64,000 bases of DNA from an uncultured Prolixibacteraceae bacterium (GCA_937915865.1 CALGIG010000054.1:85187-149186); one strand, 5' to 3'; numbered from the stretch's first letter, positions 18,261 through 28,869 are shown. The notes: generated from the letters alone by a model not told the origin. A program made the numbers and translations.

Positions 18261-20528
18261 TTATTGTTTGACTAGTTTCAGTGTTTGAAGATTCTTTGAA
18301 TCAGAAATTTGTACTGCATATATTCCTTTCGGAAGTGTGCCCACATCAATCGAAGATCCCCTGCAAACAGATTCTCTTTTGATCATCTTCCCCGACAAAT
18401 CGAATAACAGAACCTCGATCAAATTGTCTTCAGTATAACCATGAATGTTGACCGTATTGCTGGCTGGATTGGGATACAACTTGAATGGAGATTTTTTTGA
18501 AATTTCCATTGAACTAATACTTGTAGTGAGTTCAGGTTTTAAAATTACTGAACCAAATGCCGGAATAGTGATTGTACTTCCTTTTTCGTAAAATGTACCT
18601 TGCGGGGTTTTGTACTTTTTGTCGGCAACTATAGATTTTGACGAGCTTGTCGTGTTATACTCGAACCGAAAACTATCAGAAGCATTGTTTGGCCCCTCCG
18701 CTACTGAATGGGTATCGAAATTACCAACCGCCTTCCATTCTTCTATATTTATGGGGGTATAGACTATAGTTGATGTATCGTAAACCCGATAAATGATGTA
18801 TTGGTTGTGCAAATAGGGGTGCCAGTAATAATTGTTGTCGAGGGTTCCGAGGTGCGACAGATCCGATTCGCTTCTGGTTTGGTAGTACAACAAAGCCGAA
18901 TTTGAAGCCAGGTTATTTGTACACAAAACATTGTTTTGAATGTCGCAATCAATAATTGGCGAGTCAGCAGCGATGTTGTCGTGCTTGAGCCTCAATTCCA
19001 TTCCGCAGGAAAATACCGTGTTGTTTTTTACGATCGACTTTTGTGCATTGTGGAGAAAGATACCGGTACTGGAACAAAATGCAACACTATTACCTTCCAC
19101 CTCAACGTTAGTGGTGCGGTCGTCCAAGTATATTCCTTCAGCCATGCCTCCTGTTCGGTTGGCCCCGGCAGGCGCTCCAATTCCATTCAGCACAATATTA
19201 TCAATTACTTTACGGTTCGTCCCGTCGCCCCCGCCGTATATGGCGCCACCATCATCAAGAACCGAACAAAAATTATCAAATATATTTTCTTTTATCAGCA
19301 GATCATTGCAAGCGTGTATGACACACACATATCCTGTATTTCTGATCGTATTTCGTTCAACCTTTACACCTGTGCAACTTAGTTTTATTGCAACCCCGCC
19401 CTGGCCGTTTACCGACATCCCGGGAACAATTCCGGTGTTGCTGATAGTATTCTCTTTTAGGATCAAACGCGAAGCACGCGCCGAAATACAGCTATGCTGG
19501 GTATTGGTAAATGTATTGTTGACCAGAGTAATACTATCGCATTCGATATTGGTTGAATAAATATTTCCAATGGTTATAGCACTTTCGCCCGATGCAACAA
19601 TGTCGCAGTTCTTTATAGTCGTTGAATTTGTCTTCGACATGTTGATGGCCAATCTTTTTGCCCCAATCATGGCAAGCCCGTCGATCACCACATTCGACAC
19701 CTGGCTGAAATCAAAAAATTTATCGGTATTGGCCACTTTAATTGCTTTTGTATTTGGGTCGGAAACCGAATAAACCCTTATTTTTTTATCGGTTGAGAGA
19801 TAACACCACTCACCGTCTTTATCGAGTGTTGCCGGGTGATTCTGAAAAAAATAACCGAAGTTATCTTTCATTTCATAGTACGCGTTGCCACTAAGAATTA
19901 TCGTTTGCCCCGAATGGCTGGATGCCGTAAGACGGTTCAATACCCAGTGGGCATTGCGCACCACGACCTCTGCACCGGTCCAGTTCGGCGAATCAGAAAG
20001 CGAACTGTCGGTAAATGTATTTTTTGAACCAGTGGGATGAGACGTAATGGTAAGGTAGCCCAGGTTTGGCGCGTCCATATTGGGATAGCGGCCAAGCGGC
20101 TGCAAAACATCGTTGATTGTTAACGCTGTTGGCTGGCTTGTCAGAGCCACATTTGATGTTTCCCAGACATTGCCCCCCAGGTTGGTCCAATTGTCGAGTA
20201 AAAGCCGCCCATCGATCACCGGTTTTTCTGTTCCTCCACCGTAAGCCCCAATGGTAATCGGGTGTCCAGGCGTTCCTGATTTTGTAACTTTCAGGGTACC
20301 GATAAACGTATCGCCCCGTTTAAAAAGAATACTGTCGCCGGGGTTGATCAAACTCCAGCTTAACCCAACTTTATCAAGCGTTTTCCAGGGTGTTGCAGGA
20401 TTTTGTGCCTGCGTCGGGGTGTTATTATCCGACCCGGAGGAGGAAGATATGTAATAAGTCGATGCCTTTGCCTGAAAGATGTATAACGTAAGAACAGATG
20501 CCAAAAGGGCGCGATATATTTTTTTCAT
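18261..20528 (-). CDS. Right-handed parallel beta-helix protein with T9SS sorting tail (paralogue A)
   Basis: Starting at MKKIYRALLASVLTLYIFQAKAS (signal peptide) the product has 755 residues; an upstream in-frame Met at 20588 overlaps the end of the previous gene and is less likely. Residues about 20-230 form a conserved N-terminal region (YYISSSSGSDN, then NPATPWKTLDKVG and GDSILFKRGDTF). About 250-560 is a parallel beta-helix with many short N-rich turns (TIKNCDIVASGE, LILKENTISNTG, VEGNSVAFC). The end (YPNPASNTVNIHG to TLKLVKQ) is a Por sorting tail. Such proteins are often polysaccharide lyases or hydrolases, but no catalytic set is evident. It is strongly similar to the protein at 23206-26382. 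Confidence 0.88.
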   Translation of the reverse strand: MKKIYRALLASVLTLYIFQAKASTYYISSSSGSDNNTPTQAQNPATPWKTLDKVGLSWSLINPGDSILFKRGDTFIGTLKVTKSGTPGHPITIGAYGGGTEKPVIDGRLLLDNWTNLGGNVWETSNVALTSQPTALTINDVLQPLGRYPNMDAPNLGYLTITSHPTGSKNTFTDSSLSDSPNWTGAEVVVRNAHWVLNRLTASSHSGQTIILSGNAYYEMKDNFGYFFQNHPATLDKDGEWCYLSTDKKIRVYSVSDPNTKAIKVANTDKFFDFSQVSNVVIDGLAMIGAKRLAINMSKTNSTTIKNCDIVASGESAITIGNIYSTNIECDSITLVNNTFTNTQHSCISARASRLILKENTISNTGIVPGMSVNGQGGVAIKLSCTGVKVERNTIRNTGYVCVIHACNDLLIKENIFDNFCSVLDDGGAIYGGGDGTNRKVIDNIVLNGIGAPAGANRTGGMAEGIYLDDRTTNVEVEGNSVAFCSSTGIFLHNAQKSIVKNNTVFSCGMELRLKHDNIAADSPIIDCDIQNNVLCTNNLASNSALLYYQTRSESDLSHLGTLDNNYYWHPYLHNQYIIYRVYDTSTIVYTPINIEEWKAVGNFDTHSVAEGPNNASDSFRFEYNTTSSSKSIVADKKYKTPQGTFYEKGSTITIPAFGSVILKPELTTSISSMEISKKSPFKLYPNPASNTVNIHGYTEDNLIEVLLFDLSGKMIKRESVCRGSSIDVGTLPKGIYAVQISDSKNLQTLKLVKQ

Positions 20529-20584
20529 TTGGTATTTCTTTTTTTGAGGAATTAATTGCGAAACATACATTCTTGAGGTATCGG

Positions 20585-23053
20585 TCATTGGTTTTTAGAG
20601 TTGTTAACGGCGTTTTCTTTTTCAATTATTCCGGATGGAGACTTTGGATCGTTAATTTCCTGGCCTTCCTTACTTTTTATAACAATCCCCTCGTCGGAAT
20701 TTCGAACTGAGTTCCCCTGGATTACGACATCTTTTACCGCCCCTTCAATCAATATTGAAGCATTGTTGTCGAGTAAATTATCCCTGACGATATGCGCGCG
20801 CGAAATTGGTAATTCAGGAATCCGCACCATTTGGTCCTTTTTTGCTTGCGTTCTTCCGTAAATATTTAATATACACGACTTATTTCCCCATCCGTTACCT
20901 TCCCAAATATGGTTATCCAGGAACTGGTTATACCAGCTTGGTTCAACCCGCAAAGCTTCCACTTCGGTGCTTGTTTGTGCCGATTTGAAAGTCATTACCC
21001 GTAAATCGCCGCCGCAATTCATAGATTCGGCACGCCAGGTTTGGTTTTCTGCAACAATACATTCGCAATTCGGAGCGTACAATTGCACCGAGGGGCCAAC
21101 ATCATGAAATTTGTTCCCGATAAATAACATTCGTCCCAAATATTTGCCAATGGAAACAACGGAGGTACTGTCGGGCATAACCACGAATGGCTTTTCAAGT
21201 GTCACATTTTTGCCATCGCACGCCAGAATATTTCGGTACTGCCCCGCTCCTTTTCCGTCGAGAATGTACATGGTAATCCCATGCCATTCTGCTGTCGGAT
21301 CGATATCGGAAGCTGAAGGGCGCCTTCGTTCAATCCCCGATTGAAAATCATTTCGGGGAATCAGGTCCTTGTGATTATTCCCCCACCAGCTTTCCTTTTC
21401 CAACGAAACGTTAGCGCCACTTATTCCTGCAATTTTTCCAATATAGGCTGTTCCGTGCCCGTCGGTCGTAACGGCTTCGCGATCGTTGCCCAAATTTTGC
21501 CGGATATGGTTGTGAGCAAAATATACGTGGTATGACGCGCTGGCGCCGTAATAAAGGCTGATTCCAAAACCACTTGCCCAATGCGAGGCGCTGCTGCATT
21601 CGTTGTCTTCAATAATCACCCGACTTAAGCCATAAACCATCATCGGACCCCAGCCATAATCCATTCTGTTCCTGGCAATCAAACCACCACAGGTATGAAA
21701 CATCTCGATAGCTGCGGCAGAATGATAAATGTCGCAGTCGGTTACCTCGGCATTATTTCCCGTGATGCGGATACCAGCCCCCATGCCTTCTTTATACGAC
21801 CTGCTCACCGGTTTTACCGTTGACGCGACACCGACAAAACTGTGACGGTAATAGATGTTGGCCCTGATTAAAACGTGATGAACTTTAACGTTGTTGGCGC
21901 CTGAAATTACGTTTCGATGGAAACCATCGGTGTATAAACTGATGTCTTCAACAACAAAATTATCGGTTCCGGTAATCAGACTTGGCAGGGCCTTTTCGCG
22001 AGGGGGCCAGTACAACGAAACCAAGGACTGACTTTCGCCTTTAACAATCACATGCGGCGGTATTTTGAGTTCATCGTTGATGACATAACGCCCACGCGGG
22101 AAAAAAACAACGCCCCCTCCATTGAGCCCAGCTTTTTCCAGAGCAGCTTTAACCGCTCCGGTCCAATCGCTCTTGTCGCCATCGTTTTCTGTCTGGAAAT
22201 CATGTACATTGAACACGTCCTGTTTCCAGGTTTCAGTCGCGCCAATTTGAATGATCCCGGCATTTCTCCATCCGCTATTCCCACCCAACCCGTTGTGGAC
22301 AGACAAGGTGTAATTGTCTGGCGGCAAGTCGCCTGGAATATCTGCCAGCAGCGAATAAGGCCCATTTTTAGTCGAGTCTTTAAGTGATAGGGCAATCGTC
22401 TTTCGACCGCTTGAAAGCTGTACTTTGGCCTGATTTTTATAACACAGCGACTTTCCAAAAATACGCAACCACCCGCCGGGAGACGATTTTGTTGCTCCGC
22501 CATCGCCCTGAAACCACCAGGGATCGGGTGCGTTAAGCATGGCAGCCTCAGATGGCTCGAATTTATTTTTCGCCAAAGCCGGCACTACTTTGCAGGCGTA
22601 AATGCCCATTGGCCATTCTTTTGGAATTCTGAACTTCAGGGATTGTCCGCTTATTTGCTCCGGAAGAATTCTTCGGGACGGAACAACATTTTCTTTATTC
22701 GTGAGTCCACTGTCGTTGTTATTCACATAAGTAATTTCCACCTCTACGCCTGACGACGATGGATCAGATGAATTGATTGGCCATTCACCAGTTAACAAAA
22801 TAATTTCTCCGGGACGAACCGGATCCATTGCATGTACGATTATTGCCTTCTTCTTTCCGGAATCTGCACGAACACTTCCGAAAGCTGTAGTTTGTGTTGC
22901 AATAACCGACAAGGATAAAATGGCAACTATATTTTTTATCTTTCTAAACTCCGGAAGTATCGAAGCCGGGGAAAAATACATCATTAAATTACTCATGGTC
23001 ATTGTATTATATTTGGATTTTAGGTTAGTTTCGTATCGAATTAAATTAAACAA
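20585..23053 (-). CDS. Pectate-lyase-superfamily parallel beta-helix protein
   Basis: The frame gives 822 residues. The likely start is one of the Met residues around 18-25, before a hydrophobic signal (IVAILSLSVIATQTTAFGS). Residues about 65-290 are Ig/TIG-like beta-domains (DPVRPGEIILLTGEWPINS; GGWLRIFGKSL). From about 290 comes the Pectate_lyase_3-type opening: VFNVHDFQTENDGDKSDWTGAVKAAL, then GGGVVFFPRGRYVI, followed by beta-helix turns to the end (GNNAEVTDCDIYHSAAAIEM; VVIQGNSVRNSDEGIV). No sorting tail is visible, unlike its neighbours. It lies between the two paralogous beta-helix T9SS genes and probably acts in the periplasm on oligosaccharides from the same polymer (inference). Confidence 0.85.
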   Translation of the reverse strand: MFNLIRYETNLKSKYNTMTMSNLMMYFSPASILPEFRKIKNIVAILSLSVIATQTTAFGSVRADSGKKKAIIVHAMDPVRPGEIILLTGEWPINSSDPSSSGVEVEITYVNNNDSGLTNKENVVPSRRILPEQISGQSLKFRIPKEWPMGIYACKVVPALAKNKFEPSEAAMLNAPDPWWFQGDGGATKSSPGGWLRIFGKSLCYKNQAKVQLSSGRKTIALSLKDSTKNGPYSLLADIPGDLPPDNYTLSVHNGLGGNSGWRNAGIIQIGATETWKQDVFNVHDFQTENDGDKSDWTGAVKAALEKAGLNGGGVVFFPRGRYVINDELKIPPHVIVKGESQSLVSLYWPPREKALPSLITGTDNFVVEDISLYTDGFHRNVISGANNVKVHHVLIRANIYYRHSFVGVASTVKPVSRSYKEGMGAGIRITGNNAEVTDCDIYHSAAAIEMFHTCGGLIARNRMDYGWGPMMVYGLSRVIIEDNECSSASHWASGFGISLYYGASASYHVYFAHNHIRQNLGNDREAVTTDGHGTAYIGKIAGISGANVSLEKESWWGNNHKDLIPRNDFQSGIERRRPSASDIDPTAEWHGITMYILDGKGAGQYRNILACDGKNVTLEKPFVVMPDSTSVVSIGKYLGRMLFIGNKFHDVGPSVQLYAPNCECIVAENQTWRAESMNCGGDLRVMTFKSAQTSTEVEALRVEPSWYNQFLDNHIWEGNGWGNKSCILNIYGRTQAKKDQMVRIPELPISRAHIVRDNLLDNNASILIEGAVKDVVIQGNSVRNSDEGIVIKSKEGQEINDPKSPSGIIEKENAVNNSKNQ

Positions 23054-23205
23054 GAATTACAGGAATCTTTGGTTGACTTTCCTGCTCATTCTTGAAATGC
23101 TTTTGTAGTCGTGCAAAATATTTGGTTGCCCGAAGATATTTCACCTCCGGACAACCTTTTATGCTAATGACCTAAATCGCAATGATCGAATTGCCGTGAA
23201 AAGTT

Positions 23206-26200
23206 TCAACGTACAATTAATCTTGATGTTTTTAGCAATTTTCCATCTGCTTCAATCGTAATTAAGAATGTTCCGGAAGTAAAATTACTCCTGCTTAGCG
23301 TAGTGGTCGATTTAGTAACTTCAGTCCTGTAAACTTTCTTCCCCGCCATATCCACTACATTCAGATACATACCTTTCACAATCTCACCCTCGTACAGAAC
23401 AACAGCCTCGCCATTACAAAATGGATTCGGGTAAACTAGAAATCTTTTGCCTGATTGGGGGCTGATAACGGTATCGTCAGCGTTCAGACTTGCACTTTTA
23501 AGTGTATCCTCCGCGTCTGGTTCTGATTCCATGCAAGTTTGCGAGTTTTGAGAAGAATTATAGAGTAGAAATTCATGGGTTATGGTATCAACACAAAACT
23601 CGAAATCAAGATAGCTTCTCTTTTTGGTATATTCGTCATCCTCTTCTCCCTCTTTTTCTTTATTCTTTAATTTTACATATTCAGAAGACACATACATGAC
23701 TTGCCCGAGTGAATCGGTTACTCCCGTTACAATTTCATTGAAATCGCCATCAAAGCTTCCGGAAACATTTGCATTTTTCACCGGATTTCCCAGATTATCA
23801 ACAACAGTTAGAGTGGCAGAACCATAATATTTTTTGTTTTCGTTATCGCCCATCGCTTTAACCGATCCCAGAGTAATACTGGATACATGCAGCGAAAGAT
23901 CGGCCTTAAGCAGTACAACAGAACCGAAAGCAGGAATGCTAATTTTACTTCCGCCAATATATTTATTACCGCTGGGGGTCATGTAATCTCTGTCAGCGAC
24001 AACATATTTTGGGGCATCCGTGTCATTGTACTCAAATCGCACGTAATTGTCAGGATTGATTGGTGTCACCTCATAAAATTCCACATTGTCAATATAAATT
24101 GTCCCGTCTTCGGGTCCGGCATAAATAATTAAGCTCGGAACTGCTACAGTCGCCATTGCAGTTATCATTATCTCATTGTCGGCACGGGTCGGACTAATAT
24201 TCAGACTTATAGAATTTGACCCTGCAGTATAAGGCGAGCTGTTTTGCATCAGCTTTAATGCGATAGCGCCATTCACCGTTGATTTCGTGCTGATTTTGAG
24301 CAGATAATTCTTTCCGGCAGTTATAGCAGGTAATACGGTATTGATAAAAGAACTGTTTGCTGCTCCTGTGCCGGTTACCGTTAATGCAAGGCATCCTCCA
24401 TCCAGTTGCCCGTCAACCTTAACCCGCGACGATGTATTGCCCGAAGGATTATAGGCGCCCCAGGAACTTACGTTTTGTTCGAATTTGCCATTTGAAATCC
24501 CATTACCGGAAAGAATCTGCTCGTATGCCGGGAAATTTTTGGGCGATAAAGTTGTGTGCAAATCGTAACCACCAAAACTTTGCCATTCGGACAGATTGAA
24601 TGAATATGATTTTTGGGTTGCCGGAGATGAATATTTGATGTAATCAGTTTTATTAAATGGCTGACAATAAATATTGTTGTCGAGTGTACCCAGCATCGGA
24701 AAAGCCGATTCGTCTATTGTGTAGTAAGAAAGTAATGATTTTGAAAGGTCGGCAGACCCCTTAACCAAAAGGTTGTTTTGAATATCACAATCAACAATCG
24801 GCGAATTTGGTGCAATATTGTCATGATTTAGTTTCATGCCAATACCACACGAAAACACCGTATTATTCTTTGCCGATGATTTTTTTGCATTGTGAAAGAA
24901 TATTCCGGAACTGGCGCAATTGGCAACACTATTTCCGGTAACTTCAGCATTTGCAGTATAATCATCAAGATAAATCCCTTCGACCATCCCGTCTTTTCGG
25001 TTATCTCCTTCGGGTGCACCAATACCATTGAGAACAATATTGTTGGTAATCTTTCGGTTAACAAAAACAGTTAAATCGGTTGACTTTGTCTGGGTATAAA
25101 TTGCTCCACCATCATCGAGCACCGAACAGTAATTATTGATCACATTTTTATCTATCAAAATGTTGCTTCCATTGAACATAACAGCAGCATAGCCCAGATT
25201 CTCCATGATGTTGCGTTCAATAGTAATATTATCACCGACACAATTTATTCCGACCCCGCCCTGGCCGTTTACCGACATCCCGGGAACAATCCCTGTATTG
25301 GTAATGGTATTTCCTTTTATGGTCAGACGTGACGCACGAGCTGAAATACAGCTATGCTGAGTATTGAAAAATGTATTATTAATCAGCGAGATGCTGTCGC
25401 ATTCGATGTTGGTTGAATAGATATATCCAACAGTAACAGCGCTTTCGCCTGATGTAATAAAATCGCAATTCTTTATCGTCGTTGAATTTGTCTTCGACAT
25501 GTTGATGGCCAGTTTTTTAGACCCAATCATGGAGAACCCATCAATCACGATATCTGAAACCGAGCTGAAATCGAAGAATTTATCGATGTTGGTAACTTTA
25601 ATTGTCTTTGTATTTGGATCGGTTGCAGAATAAATCCTTACTTTCTTATCTGCCGCGAGATAACACCATTCGCCATCCCGGTCCAATGTGGCAGGATGAT
25701 TCTGAAAGAAGTAGCCTGTTCCGTTTTTAATCTCGTAATAAGCACTGCTACTAAGTGTTATGGTCTGTCCCGAATGGCTGGACGCTGTTATACGGTTTAA
25801 TACCCAATGCGCATTGCGCACTACAACCTCGGCACCAGTCCAATTAGGTGAAGCTGGTAATGTATTATCGGTGAATGTTGTTTTTGAACCTGTCGGATGT
25901 GAAGAAATGGTCAGGTACCCACGGTTAGGAGCATCAATATTTGGGTAGCGGCCAAGCGGCTCCAAAACATCGTTGATCGTCAGCGCTGAGGGCTGGCTTG
26001 TTAAACCAACATTTGATGTTTCCCAGATATTACCGCCCAAATTGACCCAATTATCGAGTAAAAGGCGACCATCGATCACGGGCTTTTCTGTCCCACTGCC
26101 GTAAGCACCAATGGTAATCGGGTGTCCCGGTGTACCCGATTTTGTAATTTTCAGGGTTCCGCTGAACGTATCGCCCCGTTTAAACAATATACTGTCGCCC

Positions 26201-26382
26201 GGATTGATAACGCTCCAGCTTAGTCCGATTTTTGCTAAAGTTTTCCACGGTGTAGCCGGATTTTTTGCCTGGGATGAATTATAACTATCTGATCCTGTTG
26301 AAGAGGAAACATAAAACACGGCCGCTTGCAACCCGGAGTTTATAAGAAAAAAGAATATCAGGAAGTATAATATTTTATTCAT
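23206..26382 (-). CDS. Right-handed parallel beta-helix protein with CBM-like and Ig-like domains and T9SS tail (paralogue B)
   Basis: Starting at MNKILYFLIFFFLINSGLQA (signal peptide) this gives 1058 residues. The first about 620 residues closely parallel the protein at 18261-20528, with the same opening (FYVSSSTGSDSYN, GDSILFKRGDTF) and the same helix turns (TIKNCDFITSGES, ISNTG/ITNTG). It then has an extra segment: a CBM4/9-like jelly roll (about 640-790; FEQNVSSWGAYNPSG to IYIDNVEFYEV), an Ig-like domain (about 835-930) with a charged KNKEKEGEEDDEYTKKR stretch, and a Por tail (FLVYPNPFCNGEAVVL to TSRLIVR). Probably surface-displayed or secreted. First of the three beta-helix genes after SusD and the lipoprotein. 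Confidence 0.88.
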   Translation of the reverse strand: MNKILYFLIFFFLINSGLQAAVFYVSSSTGSDSYNSSQAKNPATPWKTLAKIGLSWSVINPGDSILFKRGDTFSGTLKITKSGTPGHPITIGAYGSGTEKPVIDGRLLLDNWVNLGGNIWETSNVGLTSQPSALTINDVLEPLGRYPNIDAPNRGYLTISSHPTGSKTTFTDNTLPASPNWTGAEVVVRNAHWVLNRITASSHSGQTITLSSSAYYEIKNGTGYFFQNHPATLDRDGEWCYLAADKKVRIYSATDPNTKTIKVTNIDKFFDFSSVSDIVIDGFSMIGSKKLAINMSKTNSTTIKNCDFITSGESAVTVGYIYSTNIECDSISLINNTFFNTQHSCISARASRLTIKGNTITNTGIVPGMSVNGQGGVGINCVGDNITIERNIMENLGYAAVMFNGSNILIDKNVINNYCSVLDDGGAIYTQTKSTDLTVFVNRKITNNIVLNGIGAPEGDNRKDGMVEGIYLDDYTANAEVTGNSVANCASSGIFFHNAKKSSAKNNTVFSCGIGMKLNHDNIAPNSPIVDCDIQNNLLVKGSADLSKSLLSYYTIDESAFPMLGTLDNNIYCQPFNKTDYIKYSSPATQKSYSFNLSEWQSFGGYDLHTTLSPKNFPAYEQILSGNGISNGKFEQNVSSWGAYNPSGNTSSRVKVDGQLDGGCLALTVTGTGAANSSFINTVLPAITAGKNYLLKISTKSTVNGAIALKLMQNSSPYTAGSNSISLNISPTRADNEIMITAMATVAVPSLIIYAGPEDGTIYIDNVEFYEVTPINPDNYVRFEYNDTDAPKYVVADRDYMTPSGNKYIGGSKISIPAFGSVVLLKADLSLHVSSITLGSVKAMGDNENKKYYGSATLTVVDNLGNPVKNANVSGSFDGDFNEIVTGVTDSLGQVMYVSSEYVKLKNKEKEGEEDDEYTKKRSYLDFEFCVDTITHEFLLYNSSQNSQTCMESEPDAEDTLKSASLNADDTVISPQSGKRFLVYPNPFCNGEAVVLYEGEIVKGMYLNVVDMAGKKVYRTEVTKSTTTLSRSNFTSGTFLITIEADGKLLKTSRLIVR

Positions 26383-26496
26383 AATATTTATGTTATATTT
26401 AAATACTTTTATCAATATCCTCCCTGCCCGTGTTGACTACACAGGCTAGGGGAGATATTGAAATTAACTTATAATAGCCAGAATAAGCGCAATTAC

Positions 26497-27138
26497 CTAA
26501 TTTGCTTCCTCCGTAATTTTACCCTTATAATACAACCGGTAATCGGTTGACGAAGTAATTTTACCGTACGAATTAATTTCGTACGAGCCATTTGATAATG
26601 CAGATACATTTAAATTGGTAGCATCCTGACCTGTCACCACCAGTTCGAAAGATGTATCGTCGCTGTCGCTGTTGGTGTTAAGCTTATTTACTTTAACTTT
26701 TAAAGCTAAACATGCAGCTACCTTCAGTTTGGCAAAATCGGTCATTGTGCTTGTCCGATATGCAAATGAACCCAGCTGAGTAGCATTTAAAACGGTATCG
26801 ACCAGCGAAGCCTGTACAAATGATGCGCCCACCGGTTGAGTGGTATTGCTATATTCTGCGTCGTCGGTAAAAAGAAATAATTCTCTTTGGCTGAATCTTG
26901 ACGCAAGCGAGTCGGGTATTGTTTTGGTCTGATCCGCGACAAAAGCTGCATGAGTAATATTAATTCTTTTGAGACCAGTTTTAGTAGTGCTGGTCCCGTT
27001 TACATCAATGGTATATTTATACTGGTACTCAAAAAAGCCAACATCTTTCTGCGTGCTAAGTTCCGTATCTTCTTTACATCCTGAAATCAGGAAAGCGAAG
27101 AAAACTATAATGGTCGTAAGTGATAATATTTGTTTCAT
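26497..27138 (-). CDS. Small surface lipoprotein of a SusC/D locus
   Basis: The 213-residue protein has a clear lipoprotein signal (ILSLTTIIVFFAFLISGC, Cys at 21) followed by acidic KEDTELS, which resembles surface-export signals of Bacteroidota lipoproteins. The rest is beta-rich with no motif that I recognise. It follows susD by about 40 bp, the position usually held by SusE/SusF-type glycan-binding lipoproteins, so a surface glycan-binding role is plausible, but it is shorter and not recognisably a SusE/F homologue. Confidence 0.75.
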   Translation of the reverse strand: MKQILSLTTIIVFFAFLISGCKEDTELSTQKDVGFFEYQYKYTIDVNGTSTTKTGLKRINITHAAFVADQTKTIPDSLASRFSQRELFLFTDDAEYSNTTQPVGASFVQASLVDTVLNATQLGSFAYRTSTMTDFAKLKVAACLALKVKVNKLNTNSDSDDTSFELVVTGQDATNLNVSALSNGSYEINSYGKITSSTDYRLYYKGKITEEAN

Positions 27139-27177
27139 AATACTGTCTGTTATTTATTCTTCGAAATAAATTATTTA

Positions 27178-28869
27178 TTACCAACCCGGATTTTGATCGC
27201 CTTGCAATGCGGGATTTGAATCCATCTCTGTAACCGGAACCGGAAGCAGTAAAAGGCGTGGGTTCCAGTTAAATGTGGCCGCATAAGCCCGTCCTCCTTC
27301 CCACACTTTTTTGCTGCTGTTCCAGGTCGGAAACCCCATTGTCAGCGTTTTCGAAAAATCGTCGTTGATGTATTCCATCATACTTCTCTTGTTGTCTTTG
27401 TATCTCATCCGGATATTATCAAACAACGCATGCGCTTCTCCGCAGAGTTCCAGCGCCCGTTCGTCGTAAATTTTCATCCTGAAATCTTCCTTGGTAGGTG
27501 CATCTGCCAGGGTTAAGTTGGCTGGCGTCGTACGGGCTGTTCCATTTGCATTACGAGCGCGGGCACGAAGCATGTTAAATGCATCGAGCGCCTTGGCAGT
27601 TGGCCCGTTTATCTCATTTTCAGCTTCTGCTTTTACAAGGTAAATTTCGGCCAGACGCAAAAAGTATAAGTCGGTCCCATGGTTTGCATTATCATAAGCC
27701 CCTCCGTCACGGTATTTATTCAGGTATGCAAAATTTCCGCTTTCCACACTCTCGGTAGATGCAGGTATATTCGGGTACGTAACCCGCATTTTGGTTGTTC
27801 CTTTTTCAAGCCATTTAGTCAGAAAAGTAAATTCGCTGCGGTAGTCATTCGTATAATCCCCTGAAGAATATTTGTCGATAAACCAGGACTGTATCCTCAA
27901 CGTGCCATCACCCTGTCTGTTCGGTTGGGTACCGGTAACACCATAAAGGGTATTGGGTAAAAACATGCGCGGATAACGGCACCCGACATTTACACCCGAG
28001 ATGTCGGCAAAACGTATCCCGAAAAGCACTTCGCCACCCGTATTATATGCGGTCTGCTCTTTTGTGATATCGAAAAGATCGTTGAACCGGGGGGCCAAAG
28101 CATATTTATTTGACAGGAGAACGGTATCGGCATAATTTACAGCCATTTGGTAGGCAGACTTCGCGTCGCCTCCGCGGTTATTTGCATCCAGGTAGCTCCC
28201 GTATGTAAGGTAAGCCAGAGAAGTTAACCCCTGGGCTGCACCTTTGGTGGCGCGACCCGTTTCTCCTGCCGGTTGTTTATCAACTGACAGGCATCGCCAC
28301 GATGCCTCTTTCAGATCACTGAAAATAAGCGAGTACACGTCGTCAACCGATGAGCGGGTACGATAAAAATCAGTCGCAGAAGTGAGATCTTCCGTAAAAA
28401 CAGGAAGTTTACCGTAAAGCCTTACCAGGTTAAAATAACCAAACGCGCGCATAAAATACATTTCACCCTTAATTCTCGATTTATAGGCTTCGTCCATTTC
28501 AACCGGTTCAATTCTTGCCAACAAGCTATTTGCATTCCTGATAATCTGGAAATACCCCTTCCACGGAGCATAAGACAAATATCTGTTGGTCGCATCATAA
28601 CTTTTAGTGTTCGACTGAGCCCACACGCCTCCTCCATTGGCATATATCTCAGGTCCCCACGAATTGTACAAATATTCCAAATTGGTCCGGTACGAGTCAA
28701 AGTCGTAAAACAAGGCATATACCCCATTCACCAGCGGATCAACATCTGCTTGTTTCTGTAGGAAACTATCGGTTGTCTCCTGATCGTATATGGTTTCTTT
28801 GATTGAGCAACCGGCCAGCAACACTATAAACAGGCTGCCAATTACATATGGTATGATATTACGTTTCAT
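27178..28869 (-). CDS. SusD/RagB-family outer-membrane lipoprotein
   Basis: The 563-residue protein is the glycan-binding lid that pairs with the SusC channel. It has a lipoprotein signal (FIVLLAGCSIKE), the early SusD segment with helical TPR-like packing (RNANSLLARIEPVEMDEAYKSR and GEMYFMRAFGYFNLVRLYG), and the SusD C-terminal features LAEIYLVKAEAENEINGPT and FDNIRMRYK, ending in LLLLPVPVTEMDSNP and QGDQNPGW. Length is usual for the family. It lies 21 bp after susC on the same strand. The ligand cannot be inferred from this protein alone; the beta-helix and GH29 neighbours suggest a fucose- or uronate-containing polymer. Confidence 0.96.
   Translation of the reverse strand: MKRNIIPYVIGSLFIVLLAGCSIKETIYDQETTDSFLQKQADVDPLVNGVYALFYDFDSYRTNLEYLYNSWGPEIYANGGGVWAQSNTKSYDATNRYLSYAPWKGYFQIIRNANSLLARIEPVEMDEAYKSRIKGEMYFMRAFGYFNLVRLYGKLPVFTEDLTSATDFYRTRSSVDDVYSLIFSDLKEASWRCLSVDKQPAGETGRATKGAAQGLTSLAYLTYGSYLDANNRGGDAKSAYQMAVNYADTVLLSNKYALAPRFNDLFDITKEQTAYNTGGEVLFGIRFADISGVNVGCRYPRMFLPNTLYGVTGTQPNRQGDGTLRIQSWFIDKYSSGDYTNDYRSEFTFLTKWLEKGTTKMRVTYPNIPASTESVESGNFAYLNKYRDGGAYDNANHGTDLYFLRLAEIYLVKAEAENEINGPTAKALDAFNMLRARARNANGTARTTPANLTLADAPTKEDFRMKIYDERALELCGEAHALFDNIRMRYKDNKRSMMEYINDDFSKTLTMGFPTWNSSKKVWEGGRAYAATFNWNPRLLLLPVPVTEMDSNPALQGDQNPGW

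Noticed and set aside
18940..19560. 206-codon open frame on the plus strand inside the beta-helix gene
   Set aside because: It is antisense to a clear coding frame with signal peptide and sorting tail; its translation has no family features and its composition mirrors the opposite frame.
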